64,000 nt of DNA from Verrucomicrobiaceae bacterium. GTDB taxonomy: Bacteria; Verrucomicrobiota; Verrucomicrobiia; Verrucomicrobiales; Verrucomicrobiaceae. Below the pieces are notes generated by a model. It saw nothing but the letters and a program-made list of their open reading frames with translations, had not been told where the DNA came from and ran no database searches. Made by a program: the position numbers and the translations under genes. The stretch is taken from the NCBI GenBank assembly GCA_027486585.1, contig JAIXOU010000019.1:18228-82227 (forward strand), read 5' to 3'. The stretch's first letter is position 1; each line of letters begins with the position of its first letter. Positions 15,310 to 23,790 of this stretch are shown one piece after another.

Positions 15310-16704
15310 ATGAACTCAATCCTCACCCGCCGCCAACTCCTTCATCGCACCGCCTGCGGCTTCGGTGCTCTCGCTTTGCAAGACATCGCCAGCGCGGCAG
15401 CTAATCCGCTCGCGGCTCGAATCCCCGGCATGGTGCCGAAGGCCAAGCGCGTCATCTTTCTCTTCATGGGCGGTGGACCGTCGCAGATGGATCTCTTTGA
15501 CCCAAAGCCCTTCATTGAGCGCAAGCACGGGCAGAAAATCGACTCGCCCCTGCGCAAAGAAGTGACGCAGATCGGCACGGATCAGTTCCTCGCGCTCAAG
15601 GCCATGGCTCCGGTGCGTCCGCGTGGACAGAGCGGCATGATGATCTCTGATTTGATGCCGCACCTCGCCACAGTAGCGGATGACATTTGTCTGCTGCGTG
15701 GCATGAGCGCGGACAATCCGCAGCACGCAGGTGCAACATTGCAGTTCCACACCGGTACCTTTGCCGAAGTGCGTCCGTCCATGGGCGCGTGGGTCAGCTA
15801 CGGCCTCGGTAGCGAAAACGCGAACCTTCCCAGCTTCGTGAGCATCCAGGGCGGGGGCGTGCGCGAATACGGCTCCGCTTTCCTGCCCGCGATCCATCAA
15901 GGCACGAAACTGACGGTGCCGCTCGACAGCAAATCATTGCCTGTGGAGAACCTGCGCAACGTCTCCGAGAACGACGCCATCCAGCGCCAGCGCATGGATT
16001 TCATGGCCCGCATGAACAAGCGTCTTGTCGGCGATCTGCATGGCGATGCGAACATGGAAGGCATGATCCAAAACATGGAACTCGCCGCCCGTATGCAACT
16101 CACCACGCCCGCGATTGTGGACATCTCAAAAGAGAGCAAAGCCACGCTCGATCTCTACGGTGTTGGCGGCAAGGACACGAACACCTTTGGCCGCGCCTGC
16201 CTGCTCGCGCGCAAACTCAGCGAGGCCGGCGTGCGCTTCGTGCAAGTCAGCACCGGCGGCTGGGATCATCACGGTGACATCCGTGGCAACCTCCCCAAAC
16301 TCTGCTCGCAGACCGACCAGCCGGTGGCCGCCCTTCTGAAAGATCTCAAGTCACGCGGCCTCCTAGAAGACACACTCGTGCTCTGGAGCGGTGAGTTTGG
16401 GCGCACACCATGGAGCCAGGATCTCAGCGGCAAATCGCCCATCGAGAAACACGGCCGCGAGCACCAACCCGAAAGCTTCTGCTCATGGATGGCCGGGGGC
16501 GGCGTCAAAGCCGGCCTCACCTACGGCGACACCGACGACATGGGCTACCGAGCCATCAACGGCAAGATCCACATCCACGATCTCCACGCCACCATGCTGC
16601 ACCTGCTCGGCATCGACCACCTCAAGCTCACCTCCCGTCACCTCGGTCGCGACTTCCGCCTCACCGATGTTTATGGAGAGGTGGTGAAGGAGATTCTGGC
16701 GTGA
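15310..16704 (+). CDS. DUF1501 family protein, copy 1
   Basis: The 464-residue protein has a Tat-type N-terminus (LTRRQLLHRTACGFGALALQD). Core DUF1501 blocks are AKRVIFLFMGGGPSQMDLFDPKP, LLRGMSADNPQHAGA, VRFVQVSTGGWDHHG and LVLWSGEFGRTPWSQ. The end, GRDFRLTDVYGEVVKEILA, is nearly identical in the sister copies. DUF1501 has the alkaline phosphatase/sulfatase superfamily fold but no proven reaction. It is the partner of the PSD1 gene at 11883, from which it is separated by the GxxExxY gene. Export by Tat implies folding, probably with cofactor or metal, before transport. Confidence 0.93.
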   Translation: MNSILTRRQLLHRTACGFGALALQDIASAAANPLAARIPGMVPKAKRVIFLFMGGGPSQMDLFDPKPFIERKHGQKIDSPLRKEVTQIGTDQFLALKAMAPVRPRGQSGMMISDLMPHLATVADDICLLRGMSADNPQHAGATLQFHTGTFAEVRPSMGAWVSYGLGSENANLPSFVSIQGGGVREYGSAFLPAIHQGTKLTVPLDSKSLPVENLRNVSENDAIQRQRMDFMARMNKRLVGDLHGDANMEGMIQNMELAARMQLTTPAIVDISKESKATLDLYGVGGKDTNTFGRACLLARKLSEAGVRFVQVSTGGWDHHGDIRGNLPKLCSQTDQPVAALLKDLKSRGLLEDTLVLWSGEFGRTPWSQDLSGKSPIEKHGREHQPESFCSWMAGGGVKAGLTYGDTDDMGYRAINGKIHIHDLHATMLHLLGIDHLKLTSRHLGRDFRLTDVYGEVVKEILA

Positions 16705-16722
16705 ACTGATCGCCTTCAAAAT

Positions 16723-16790
16723 AGGCAAGAGAATGGGGGCAGAAGAATGGCGTCTTCAATTCATTCTCCTACCCCCCCATTCTACTGCCT
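16723..16790. repeat. Two-unit hairpin upstream of the PQQ-propeller gene
   Basis: AGGCAAGAGAATGGGGG (16723-16739) pairs with 16774-16790 at 15 of 17 positions. An inner second unit (AGAAGAATGG, 16741-16750) faces a related complement near 16761-16770. It ends 20 bp before the ATG at 16811. Confidence 0.7.
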
Positions 16791-16810
16791 ACCTGCTTTT
16801 GAAACCATCC

Positions 16811-19800
16811 ATGAAACACCTGCTCTCCCTCCCCCTCGCCACCTCCGCCGTCCTCGCGCTCGCCTCGTTCGCGTTCGCTCAATCGAACGACGCGGAGCGT
16901 CTGCTCGAAATGAGCCACACCACAGGCGGCTTGGTCGTCCATGTCGGCGCGCGCGATGGAAAGCTCGCGGCCGAGATTGCAGCGACGCGGCACTCGTTGA
17001 TCGTGCATGCGATGGATGCGGATGCCGCTAAGGTGCAGAAGGCGCGCGCGACTTTTTCCACTCATAGCGCGGCCCTGCGGCTCTCGGCGGAACTTTGGGC
17101 GCTCGATTCTCTGCCTCATGCCGAGAACCTTGTGAACCTACTCATCCTCGACGAGGCGGCGAAGGTCGCGCACGACGAGGCGATGCGGGTGCTGGCTCCC
17201 GGTGGTTCTGTTCTGAGAAAAGTGAGCGGCACATGGTCGATGGAAACGAAACCACACACGCCGAAGACAGCGGAGTGGACGCATTATCAATACGACTCGG
17301 CGAACAATCCGGTGGGCGAGGACAAGAGCTGCGGACTTCCCCGTCGTTTTCAGTGGGCGGGCACGCCACTTTGGTCCACGGCGCATGAGAGCATGGCGAG
17401 CCTGAATGCGATGGTGTCGGCGAACGGCCGCGTATTTTACATCATGGACGAAGGTGCGCGCGCCTCCGTGCAACTCGCGGCTGACTGGCAACTCACGGCA
17501 CGCGATGCTTACAATGGTGTCGTGCTCTGGAAGAAGCCACTCACGCAGTGGCTCACACGTTTCTGGCCGTGGAAAAGTGGTCCGGCGCAGATGCCGCGCA
17601 AGTTGATCGCCATTGGGGATCGAGTGTATGCACCGCTCGACATCAACGGCCCGCTGATGCAGTTCGACGCCGCCACTGGCGAGCAGCTTCGCGTTTATGA
17701 AAGCACAGCTGCCGCCGAGGAGGTCATCTCCACGCAGGGCATTCTTCTCGTGGTGTGCAATCCCTCGCCGCCGGACATGAAGAAGATCGCCGAGGAGACG
17801 CAGAAACGCCGTCATTTCAGCTACGACGGACGTGACCGTGTTGTGCTCGATCACACAGCGCCGCAAAACATCGTCGCCATCGAGGCGGAGAGCGGAAAGG
17901 TGCTGTGGAAACATCCCGGGCCGCAAATCAGCGTGCTCACGCTCGCGGCGCGTGGTGAGGACGTGGTGTATCACGACGGTTACAGCCTGGTTTGCCTCGA
18001 TTTGAAAACGGGCGCGCAGAAATGGAAGTCCGCGCCCATCGCGCAGACGACGAAGCCGTTGTTCACCTTCTCCGAAGAAGCGCCCACCGTCGTGCTGAAC
18101 GACAAGGCGGTGTATTACGCGTGGAATCGCAAGCTCACGACCGTTTCGCTCGCGGATGGCAAACTCATGTGGGAGGCACCGTGGGTAGACAACGACTACC
18201 GCAGCCCGGTGAGCGTGATGCTGATGCAGGATCTGGTGTGGTCGATGAACATCGCCAGTGCGAAAGCGCCTGGCACCTTCATGGGCCGTGATTTGATCAC
18301 GGGTGAAGTGAAGAAGCAGTTCGATCTGCCGGAGTTCAAAGGGATCGGCCATCATCGCTGCTACAAGGCGAAGGCCAGTGGCGACTTCGTGCTTCTGTCC
18401 CGCTCTGGCGTCGAGTATGTGAATCCCACCGATCAAAGCTATGATGAGAACCACTGGATCCGCGGCGCGTGCCTCTACGGCATCCTCCCCGCGAATGGCA
18501 TGCTCTACTCCACTCCGCATGCTTGTGCGTGCTATATCAAGGGCAAGATGAACGGCTTCACCGCGATGAGGCCCGGTCTCACGGAGCCATTCAAGGCCCC
18601 GAAGGACAAGGCGGATCCCATCGAGAAAGGTCCGGCTTATCAGAAGGTGTTGTCAGGAGCACGGAACCCGGAAGACTGGCCCACTTATCGTCACGATGTC
18701 TCACGCAGCGGTCATGCGACCACACAGATCAGCACCGGCCTCAAACAAGCGTGGAAGACAAAACTCGGCGGGGAATTGACCAGTCTCGTCGTGGCGGAAG
18801 GCAAGGTCTTCGTTGCTCAAAAAGACCGCAACACTATCCATACGCTCGACTCTGCCAGTGGCAGACCACTGTGGGCCTACACGGCGGGCGGAACGATCGA
18901 TTCACCGCCCACGATTGACGCCGGCTTTGTTTACTTCGGCAGCGGTGATGGCTGCGTTTATTGCCTCGTGGCAGCGGACGGCACGCTGTGCTGGCGCACT
19001 CGTGCCGCGCCGGATGAGCGCCGCGTGGTGGCCTATGGCCGGCTCGAGTCCGCCTGGCCGGTGAGCGGCAGCGTGCTCGTGGAGAACGGCATGGTCTATG
19101 CCGCCGCAGGACGTTCATCCTTCCTTGATGGCGGCATCCGCATGGTGAAAATCAAGGCCGCGACGGGAGAGTTCTTCGGCGAGGAAACGGTCTATGACTT
19201 CAGAGATGGCAAACAGCCACCAATCACCGGTTCATTTGAGATGGACGGAGCTTTGCCCGACATTCTCTCCAGCCAGAACGGACTCGTGTTCATGCGTCAC
19301 TCCAGCTTTGACAAGGAGTCACTCTCCCGCCGCCAACCCGCTCCGCACATCTTCTCGCCCACTGGCTACCTCGACGACAACTGGTGGCACCGCACCTACT
19401 GGGTCTATGGCGACGATACGAAGAGCGGTTACGGCGGCTGGTGGCAGAGCGGCAATAAACTGCCGGCAGGCCGCATTCTCGTCTTCAACGACGACACGGT
19501 TTACACCTTCGGCCACAACTTCTACGCCGGTCAAAACTCCGCCCAGTTCGGTCGTGGTGAGAAGTATATCCTCGCCGCGAATGAAAAGCGCGAAGGCAAG
19601 GAGCCTGACTACAGCGTCGCGGCGAAGGAACACAAAGAAGGCAACTATCTGAAGACCGACTGGACAAAGATCCGCACCACGCCGGTGAAATGGTCCGACG
19701 AACTGCCCTTCCACGTGCGTGCCATGGTTCTCGCCGGTGACACGATTTTCATGGCCGGGCCGTATGGCGATGCCGTGCGCTCCGACGATGCCTTCAATGG

Positions 19801-20641
19801 CAAACGCGGTGTTCGTCTTGCCGCCGCCTCTACCACGGAAGGCAAACTGCTCGCTAGTTATCAAATCGACGCACTGCCAGTCTTCGACGGTCTCGCCGGT
19901 GCGAACGGCAAACTCTATCTCGCCATGAAGGACGGCAGCGTCGCATGCTTCGGCAGCGAAGGCAGAGAACTGGTCTCGAAGCTCGGTGAACCGATCGAAG
20001 TCCTCGCCGAAAACCTGCTGCCGGACGACACTGAATATCGCAAGGAGTTCATGGACAAGATCGGCGTCACGAACCTCGGCAAAGGACAAGCCGGTGCCAC
20101 TCCGGCGAAGCGAGCGCAGATCACCGGCGAGGACATCTCCTATCGCTTCGCCAAAGTGGTCGGAGGTAGGGCCGTCTCTTGCGAACTGGGCTACCGCCTT
20201 GCCGCAAATGAAAACAGTGTCGCGCAGGCGCTCTACGAATTCGGCAAGCCCGTCACCACCAAGACCACGTGGACTTTCAAGATGCAGCGCACGCCCGGTT
20301 TCCCGAACCCTCCCTACTATGGCAACGGCTTTTTCGTTCTCGGCGATGGTGCTGGCGACGATCAGCTCATCAAATGCGGCCTGCAATTCATTCAGAGCCG
20401 CCTCATCATCATTCAGGGGAATACCCCAGCTCAAAAGGGCGAAAGAGCCGACTTTGGCGGTGACGCGAACGCAGTTAACGAATTTGCCGTCACCTTCGAC
20501 CCCGACGCGCAGACGGTCACCCTCAAAGCCGGCAAGCAATCCCTTACTACAAGGCTCACCAAGCCGCTCAAACAGATCACCCACACTGGCTTCTCCACCT
20601 GGAAGGCCGTCACCGACTTCAGCGCACTCGGTCAGGAGTGA
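16811..20641 (+). CDS. Exported fusion: methyltransferase-like domain plus PQQ-type beta-propeller
   Basis: The 1276-residue protein starts at the ATG at 16811 with a signal peptide (about 1-24, FAFAQ). Residues about 30-150 look like a Rossmann-type SAM methyltransferase domain: GGLVVHVGARDGKLAAEIA, HAMDADAAKVQKARATF and EAMRVLAPGGSVL. Two sets of PQQ/BamB-like propeller repeats follow (about 170-620 and 640-1120; for example NIVAIEAESGKVLWKHPGPQ and TLDSASGRPLWAYTAGG). The last part (about 1120-1276) is a beta-rich tail. A methyltransferase fold in an exported protein is odd, because SAM is not expected outside the cytoplasm; the domain may be a structural relic or bind something else. Next to PSD1/DUF1501 modules, an electron-transfer or scaffold role is possible. 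Confidence 0.8.
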   Translation: MKHLLSLPLATSAVLALASFAFAQSNDAERLLEMSHTTGGLVVHVGARDGKLAAEIAATRHSLIVHAMDADAAKVQKARATFSTHSAALRLSAELWALDSLPHAENLVNLLILDEAAKVAHDEAMRVLAPGGSVLRKVSGTWSMETKPHTPKTAEWTHYQYDSANNPVGEDKSCGLPRRFQWAGTPLWSTAHESMASLNAMVSANGRVFYIMDEGARASVQLAADWQLTARDAYNGVVLWKKPLTQWLTRFWPWKSGPAQMPRKLIAIGDRVYAPLDINGPLMQFDAATGEQLRVYESTAAAEEVISTQGILLVVCNPSPPDMKKIAEETQKRRHFSYDGRDRVVLDHTAPQNIVAIEAESGKVLWKHPGPQISVLTLAARGEDVVYHDGYSLVCLDLKTGAQKWKSAPIAQTTKPLFTFSEEAPTVVLNDKAVYYAWNRKLTTVSLADGKLMWEAPWVDNDYRSPVSVMLMQDLVWSMNIASAKAPGTFMGRDLITGEVKKQFDLPEFKGIGHHRCYKAKASGDFVLLSRSGVEYVNPTDQSYDENHWIRGACLYGILPANGMLYSTPHACACYIKGKMNGFTAMRPGLTEPFKAPKDKADPIEKGPAYQKVLSGARNPEDWPTYRHDVSRSGHATTQISTGLKQAWKTKLGGELTSLVVAEGKVFVAQKDRNTIHTLDSASGRPLWAYTAGGTIDSPPTIDAGFVYFGSGDGCVYCLVAADGTLCWRTRAAPDERRVVAYGRLESAWPVSGSVLVENGMVYAAAGRSSFLDGGIRMVKIKAATGEFFGEETVYDFRDGKQPPITGSFEMDGALPDILSSQNGLVFMRHSSFDKESLSRRQPAPHIFSPTGYLDDNWWHRTYWVYGDDTKSGYGGWWQSGNKLPAGRILVFNDDTVYTFGHNFYAGQNSAQFGRGEKYILAANEKREGKEPDYSVAAKEHKEGNYLKTDWTKIRTTPVKWSDELPFHVRAMVLAGDTIFMAGPYGDAVRSDDAFNGKRGVRLAAASTTEGKLLASYQIDALPVFDGLAGANGKLYLAMKDGSVACFGSEGRELVSKLGEPIEVLAENLLPDDTEYRKEFMDKIGVTNLGKGQAGATPAKRAQITGEDISYRFAKVVGGRAVSCELGYRLAANENSVAQALYEFGKPVTTKTTWTFKMQRTPGFPNPPYYGNGFFVLGDGAGDDQLIKCGLQFIQSRLIIIQGNTPAQKGERADFGGDANAVNEFAVTFDPDAQTVTLKAGKQSLTTRLTKPLKQITHTGFSTWKAVTDFSALGQE

Positions 20642-20669
20642 AGGCGTCCATTGACCTGGGTTTTGAATC

Positions 20670-20852
20670 ATGAAGAATGTCCTATTTATCCTTGCTGCGT
20701 TTGCGTCCGCTCCTCTCGCGCTCGCCGAAATCAAAATCGAAACCATCAGCCTTCCCATGCGCGATGCCATCAAGCTCACGTCACGTCATCTCGGCCGCGA
20801 CTTCCGCCTGACCGATGTCTATGGCGAGGTGGTGAAGGAGATTCTCGCATAG
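20670..20852 (+). pseudogene. Deletion-fusion scar: S15 hydrolase start joined to DUF1501 end
   Basis: The 60-codon frame has a signal peptide and a start like the CocE/S15 gene at 35950 (EIKIETISLPMRDAIKL against EVKTETLNMPMRDGIKL). It then jumps to the DUF1501 C-terminus (LTSRHLGRDFRLTDVYGEVV..., matching the end of the gene at 15310). The joint lies at AAGCTCAC, a short sequence present in the DUF1501 gene, with AAGCTC also present at the matching place in the S15 gene. This indicates a deletion between two former genes through microhomology. The next PSD1 gene starts one base after its stop. A peptide could still be made and exported, but no function is suggested. Confidence 0.82.
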
Positions 20853-20853
20853 T

Positions 20854-23787
20854 ATGAAGTCCTTCTTTTTGCCACAATCTCTTTGCCTTTTCTTTACTTC
20901 GACCGTCGTCGCCATCGATTTTGATAAAGAAATCCGCCCTATTTTCCAAGAGCACTGCATTGAATGCCACGGTGAGAAAAAACAAAAGGGCGAGCTGCGA
21001 CTCGATGCGAAGCCCTTTGCGTTGAAGGGCGGGCATGCTGGGGCGGCGTGGGTGGCTGGTGATTTTGCGAAGAGTCCGCTGTTTCAGCGCATCACGTCCA
21101 CGGATGACGAGGAGCGTATGCCTCCGAAAGGTGAGGCGCTTTCGCCTGAGCAAATCGCAGCGGTGAAGGCATGGATTGAGAGTGGTGCTGTGTGGCCGGA
21201 GAATCTGGCGGACCGGGCGGCTGCGGTGGATAAGCGGTTGCAGCATTGGTCGGTGCAGCCTGTGAAAGTGGCTTCGGCTTTAGCCGAAACTTTCGGGCTG
21301 AAGACCGAGCTGCTTTCCATCGACAGCTTCATCAAGGCCTCGCTCTCCGCCAAGGGACTCATGATGTCTCCTGAAGCGGATCGGCGCACGCTCATCCGAC
21401 GGTTGTGGTTTGATCTTGTAGGATTACCGCCAACGCCGGAGCGGGTGGACCAGTTTGTCCGCGATACAGACCCGCGGGCTTACGAGACATTGGTGGATGA
21501 GTTGCTCGCGTCGCCGCACTACGGTGAGCGTTGGGCGCGGCATTGGCTAGACATTGCGCACTATGCGGACACGCACGGTTTCGAGCGCGATCAATTGCGG
21601 CCGAATGCGTGGCGTTATCGTGACTACGTCATCGAGTCGTTGAATGCGGATAAGCCTTACCACGAGTTTCTGCGCGAGCAGATTGCGGGTGATGTCATTC
21701 GTGCCGATGACCAGAAGGCGCTCATCGCGACTGGATTTCTCGCAGCGGGGCCTTGGGATTTTGTGGGGCAGGTGGAAACGAAGAGCGACATGCTCAAACG
21801 TGCGGCTCGCGCAGGCGACCTGGATGATATGGTCACGCAGGTCATCACTTCGACCATGGGCATCACGATCAATTGTGCCCGTTGTCACGACCACAAACTC
21901 GATCCCATCACGCAGCAGGAGTATTACAGCCTGTGGTCGGTCTTCGCAGGCGTGAAGCGCGGCGAACGCGAAGTCAACGCAACGGAATCCAAGCGACTTG
22001 CTGCTGAGAAAGTGCGTCTCAGCGATGCCATCGCTCAGGCGCGAACGAAGATCGCCAAGCTCACTGGGGAAGGCTTTGAACTCGCCTCTCTAATTCCGAA
22101 GGACTCCGGTATCGATCTGCGCAACGGCAGCATCACAAAGGACAAGCTCGGCTATTTCCGCGACATCGCGGCGAACAAAAAAGTATCCGTTCCATCAGTC
22201 CCATCCGCCCTATCTGTCTTTCTTCCCAATGGCCCGGCCCCAATCCCTGCGACCAGTGGTCATTTTTGGGACACCATCGCGAACCGTCCGCTGAATGGGC
22301 AGCGCAGCACCACGCTTGGCGACACCGACTTCGCCATCAAAGGCCACACGATGCTCGCCATGCACGCGAACAGCGCCATCACCTTTGACCTTGTGAAGTT
22401 GCGCGAGCAAAGCGGCCTCGTTGCCATGCGACTCACCGGTCTCGTCGGCTTCGGAGTCTCAAAGGAAGCTGCCGCGAGTCGTGCTGACTTTACCGTCTTG
22501 ATGGATGCCGAGCTGAAGTTTCAAAAGCTCAAGCTGCGCAAAGATGAGACCGCCGTGCTCGACATCGAATTGCCCGCGACGGCGAAGACGCTCACTCTCA
22601 TCGCCACGGATGGCGGCGATGGCATCAACAGTGACTTGCTTTTCATCGGTGACCCTAAGCTCGTCCCCAAAGTCACCGAAACCCGCTCCACCAAGGCAGA
22701 GGCGCTTGCATTGAAGTCGCTCCGTGCCGAAGCGCAGAAGCTCGAAAGCGAACTCAAAGCTCTGCCTGAGCCTGCGAAGGTCTTTGCCATCGTTTCCGAG
22801 ACGAAGCCGCCCGTCGTCAAAGTGCAGCGCCGTGGCAATCCCGAGGACGAAGGCGTGGAGGTCGTGCCTGCTGCATTTGCCTGGGCAAAGCATGCGCCAG
22901 TCGCACTCGGCGACAACACCACGTTGGAAGGCCAGCGCCGCCGTGCGCTCGCGGAGTGGATCACGCATCCCGACAACCCGCTCACGCGCCGCGTGCTCGT
23001 GAATCGGCTCTGGCATCATCACTTCGGCCAAGGACTCGTCACTACGCCGAGCGACTTCGGTCTCGGCGGTGACAAGCCCTCGCATCCCGAATTACTTGAC
23101 TGGCTCGCGGACGAGTTTTTGAAAAGCGGCTGGTCGCTCAAGCACATGCACAAGCTCATCGTTATGAGCGCAGCGTTTCGGCAGCAAAGCGGCTTAGGCT
23201 TTAGCCGAACCGCTGCGGCAAAAGCTGCAGCCACTTTGGACTCCGCCAACCGCCTCCTGTGGCGGCAAAACCCGCGCCGTCTCGATGCCGAGTCCTTGAA
23301 CGACGCCGTGCTAGCCGTCAGTGGTACGCTCAATCCTGCGATGGGCGGCCCGGGCTATCGTGACTTCAATTATACCGAAGCCTACGCGCCCATTTACGAC
23401 TACATCACACCGGACAAGCCGGAGCTTTGGCGGCGCAGCATTTACCGCTTCATCGTGCGCACCACGCCACATGAGTTTCTGTCCACGCTCGATTGTCCCG
23501 ATCCAGCCAATCTCACACCCGCCCGCGTGAACACGACCACCGCCTTGCAGGCGCTCACGCTGAGCAACAACGACTTCATGCTCCAGCAGGCGCGGCATCT
23601 CGTCACGCGCATCGAAAAGGAAACCGATTCCCGCGCCGCCGCCATCCGCCGCGCATTCGCTCTCGCCTTCCAACGCGATGCCACTGCCACCGAACTGCAA
23701 GCCGCCATCCCCCTCGTCACCGAGCAGGGCCTCTTCGCGCTCTGCCGGATGCTCATCAATGCCAACGAGTTTGTTTACCTCGACTGA
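20854..23787 (+). CDS. PSCyt1-DUF1549-DUF1553 cytochrome-type protein (PSD1 family), copy 2
   Basis: The 977-residue exported protein has a signal peptide (about 1-20) and haem c motifs CIECH (Cys35-His39) and CARCHDHKLDPI (from about 341). DUF1549 spans about 150-350, and DUF1553 starts near NPLTRRVLVNRLWHHHFG and ends NANEFVYLD. A middle beta-rich region (about 440-610) resembles a carbohydrate-binding insert. Two short palindromic sequences (GGCTTTAGCCGAA, at 21268-21290 and 23194-23222) are read in frame as linker residues. The DUF1501 partner starts 3 bp downstream, the classical arrangement. Confidence 0.93.
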   Translation: MKSFFLPQSLCLFFTSTVVAIDFDKEIRPIFQEHCIECHGEKKQKGELRLDAKPFALKGGHAGAAWVAGDFAKSPLFQRITSTDDEERMPPKGEALSPEQIAAVKAWIESGAVWPENLADRAAAVDKRLQHWSVQPVKVASALAETFGLKTELLSIDSFIKASLSAKGLMMSPEADRRTLIRRLWFDLVGLPPTPERVDQFVRDTDPRAYETLVDELLASPHYGERWARHWLDIAHYADTHGFERDQLRPNAWRYRDYVIESLNADKPYHEFLREQIAGDVIRADDQKALIATGFLAAGPWDFVGQVETKSDMLKRAARAGDLDDMVTQVITSTMGITINCARCHDHKLDPITQQEYYSLWSVFAGVKRGEREVNATESKRLAAEKVRLSDAIAQARTKIAKLTGEGFELASLIPKDSGIDLRNGSITKDKLGYFRDIAANKKVSVPSVPSALSVFLPNGPAPIPATSGHFWDTIANRPLNGQRSTTLGDTDFAIKGHTMLAMHANSAITFDLVKLREQSGLVAMRLTGLVGFGVSKEAAASRADFTVLMDAELKFQKLKLRKDETAVLDIELPATAKTLTLIATDGGDGINSDLLFIGDPKLVPKVTETRSTKAEALALKSLRAEAQKLESELKALPEPAKVFAIVSETKPPVVKVQRRGNPEDEGVEVVPAAFAWAKHAPVALGDNTTLEGQRRRALAEWITHPDNPLTRRVLVNRLWHHHFGQGLVTTPSDFGLGGDKPSHPELLDWLADEFLKSGWSLKHMHKLIVMSAAFRQQSGLGFSRTAAAKAAATLDSANRLLWRQNPRRLDAESLNDAVLAVSGTLNPAMGGPGYRDFNYTEAYAPIYDYITPDKPELWRRSIYRFIVRTTPHEFLSTLDCPDPANLTPARVNTTTALQALTLSNNDFMLQQARHLVTRIEKETDSRAAAIRRAFALAFQRDATATELQAAIPLVTEQGLFALCRMLINANEFVYLD
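21272..21287. repeat. In-frame mini-palindrome, copy 1
   Basis: TTCGGCTTTAGCCGAA forms a 7-bp perfect stem with a 2-nt loop inside the linker between the PSCyt1 and DUF1549 parts of PSD1 copy 2. Its right half, GGCTTTAGCCGAA, recurs at about 23208 in the same gene. Confidence 0.6.
23194..23221. repeat. In-frame mini-palindrome, copy 2
   Basis: GGCTTTAGCCGAA sits inside a longer imperfect stem (outer arms about AGCGG/CCGCT). It is read in frame in DUF1553 between AFRQQS and LDSANRLLWRQ, where the sister proteins are shorter by several residues. Confidence 0.6.
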
Positions 23788-23790
23788 AAT

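Noticed and set aside
17138..20779. Long antisense open frames (460 and 486 codons) opposite the PQQ-propeller gene
   Set aside because: Both are shadows: no start context, no recognisable fold, and a complete conserved protein on the other strand.
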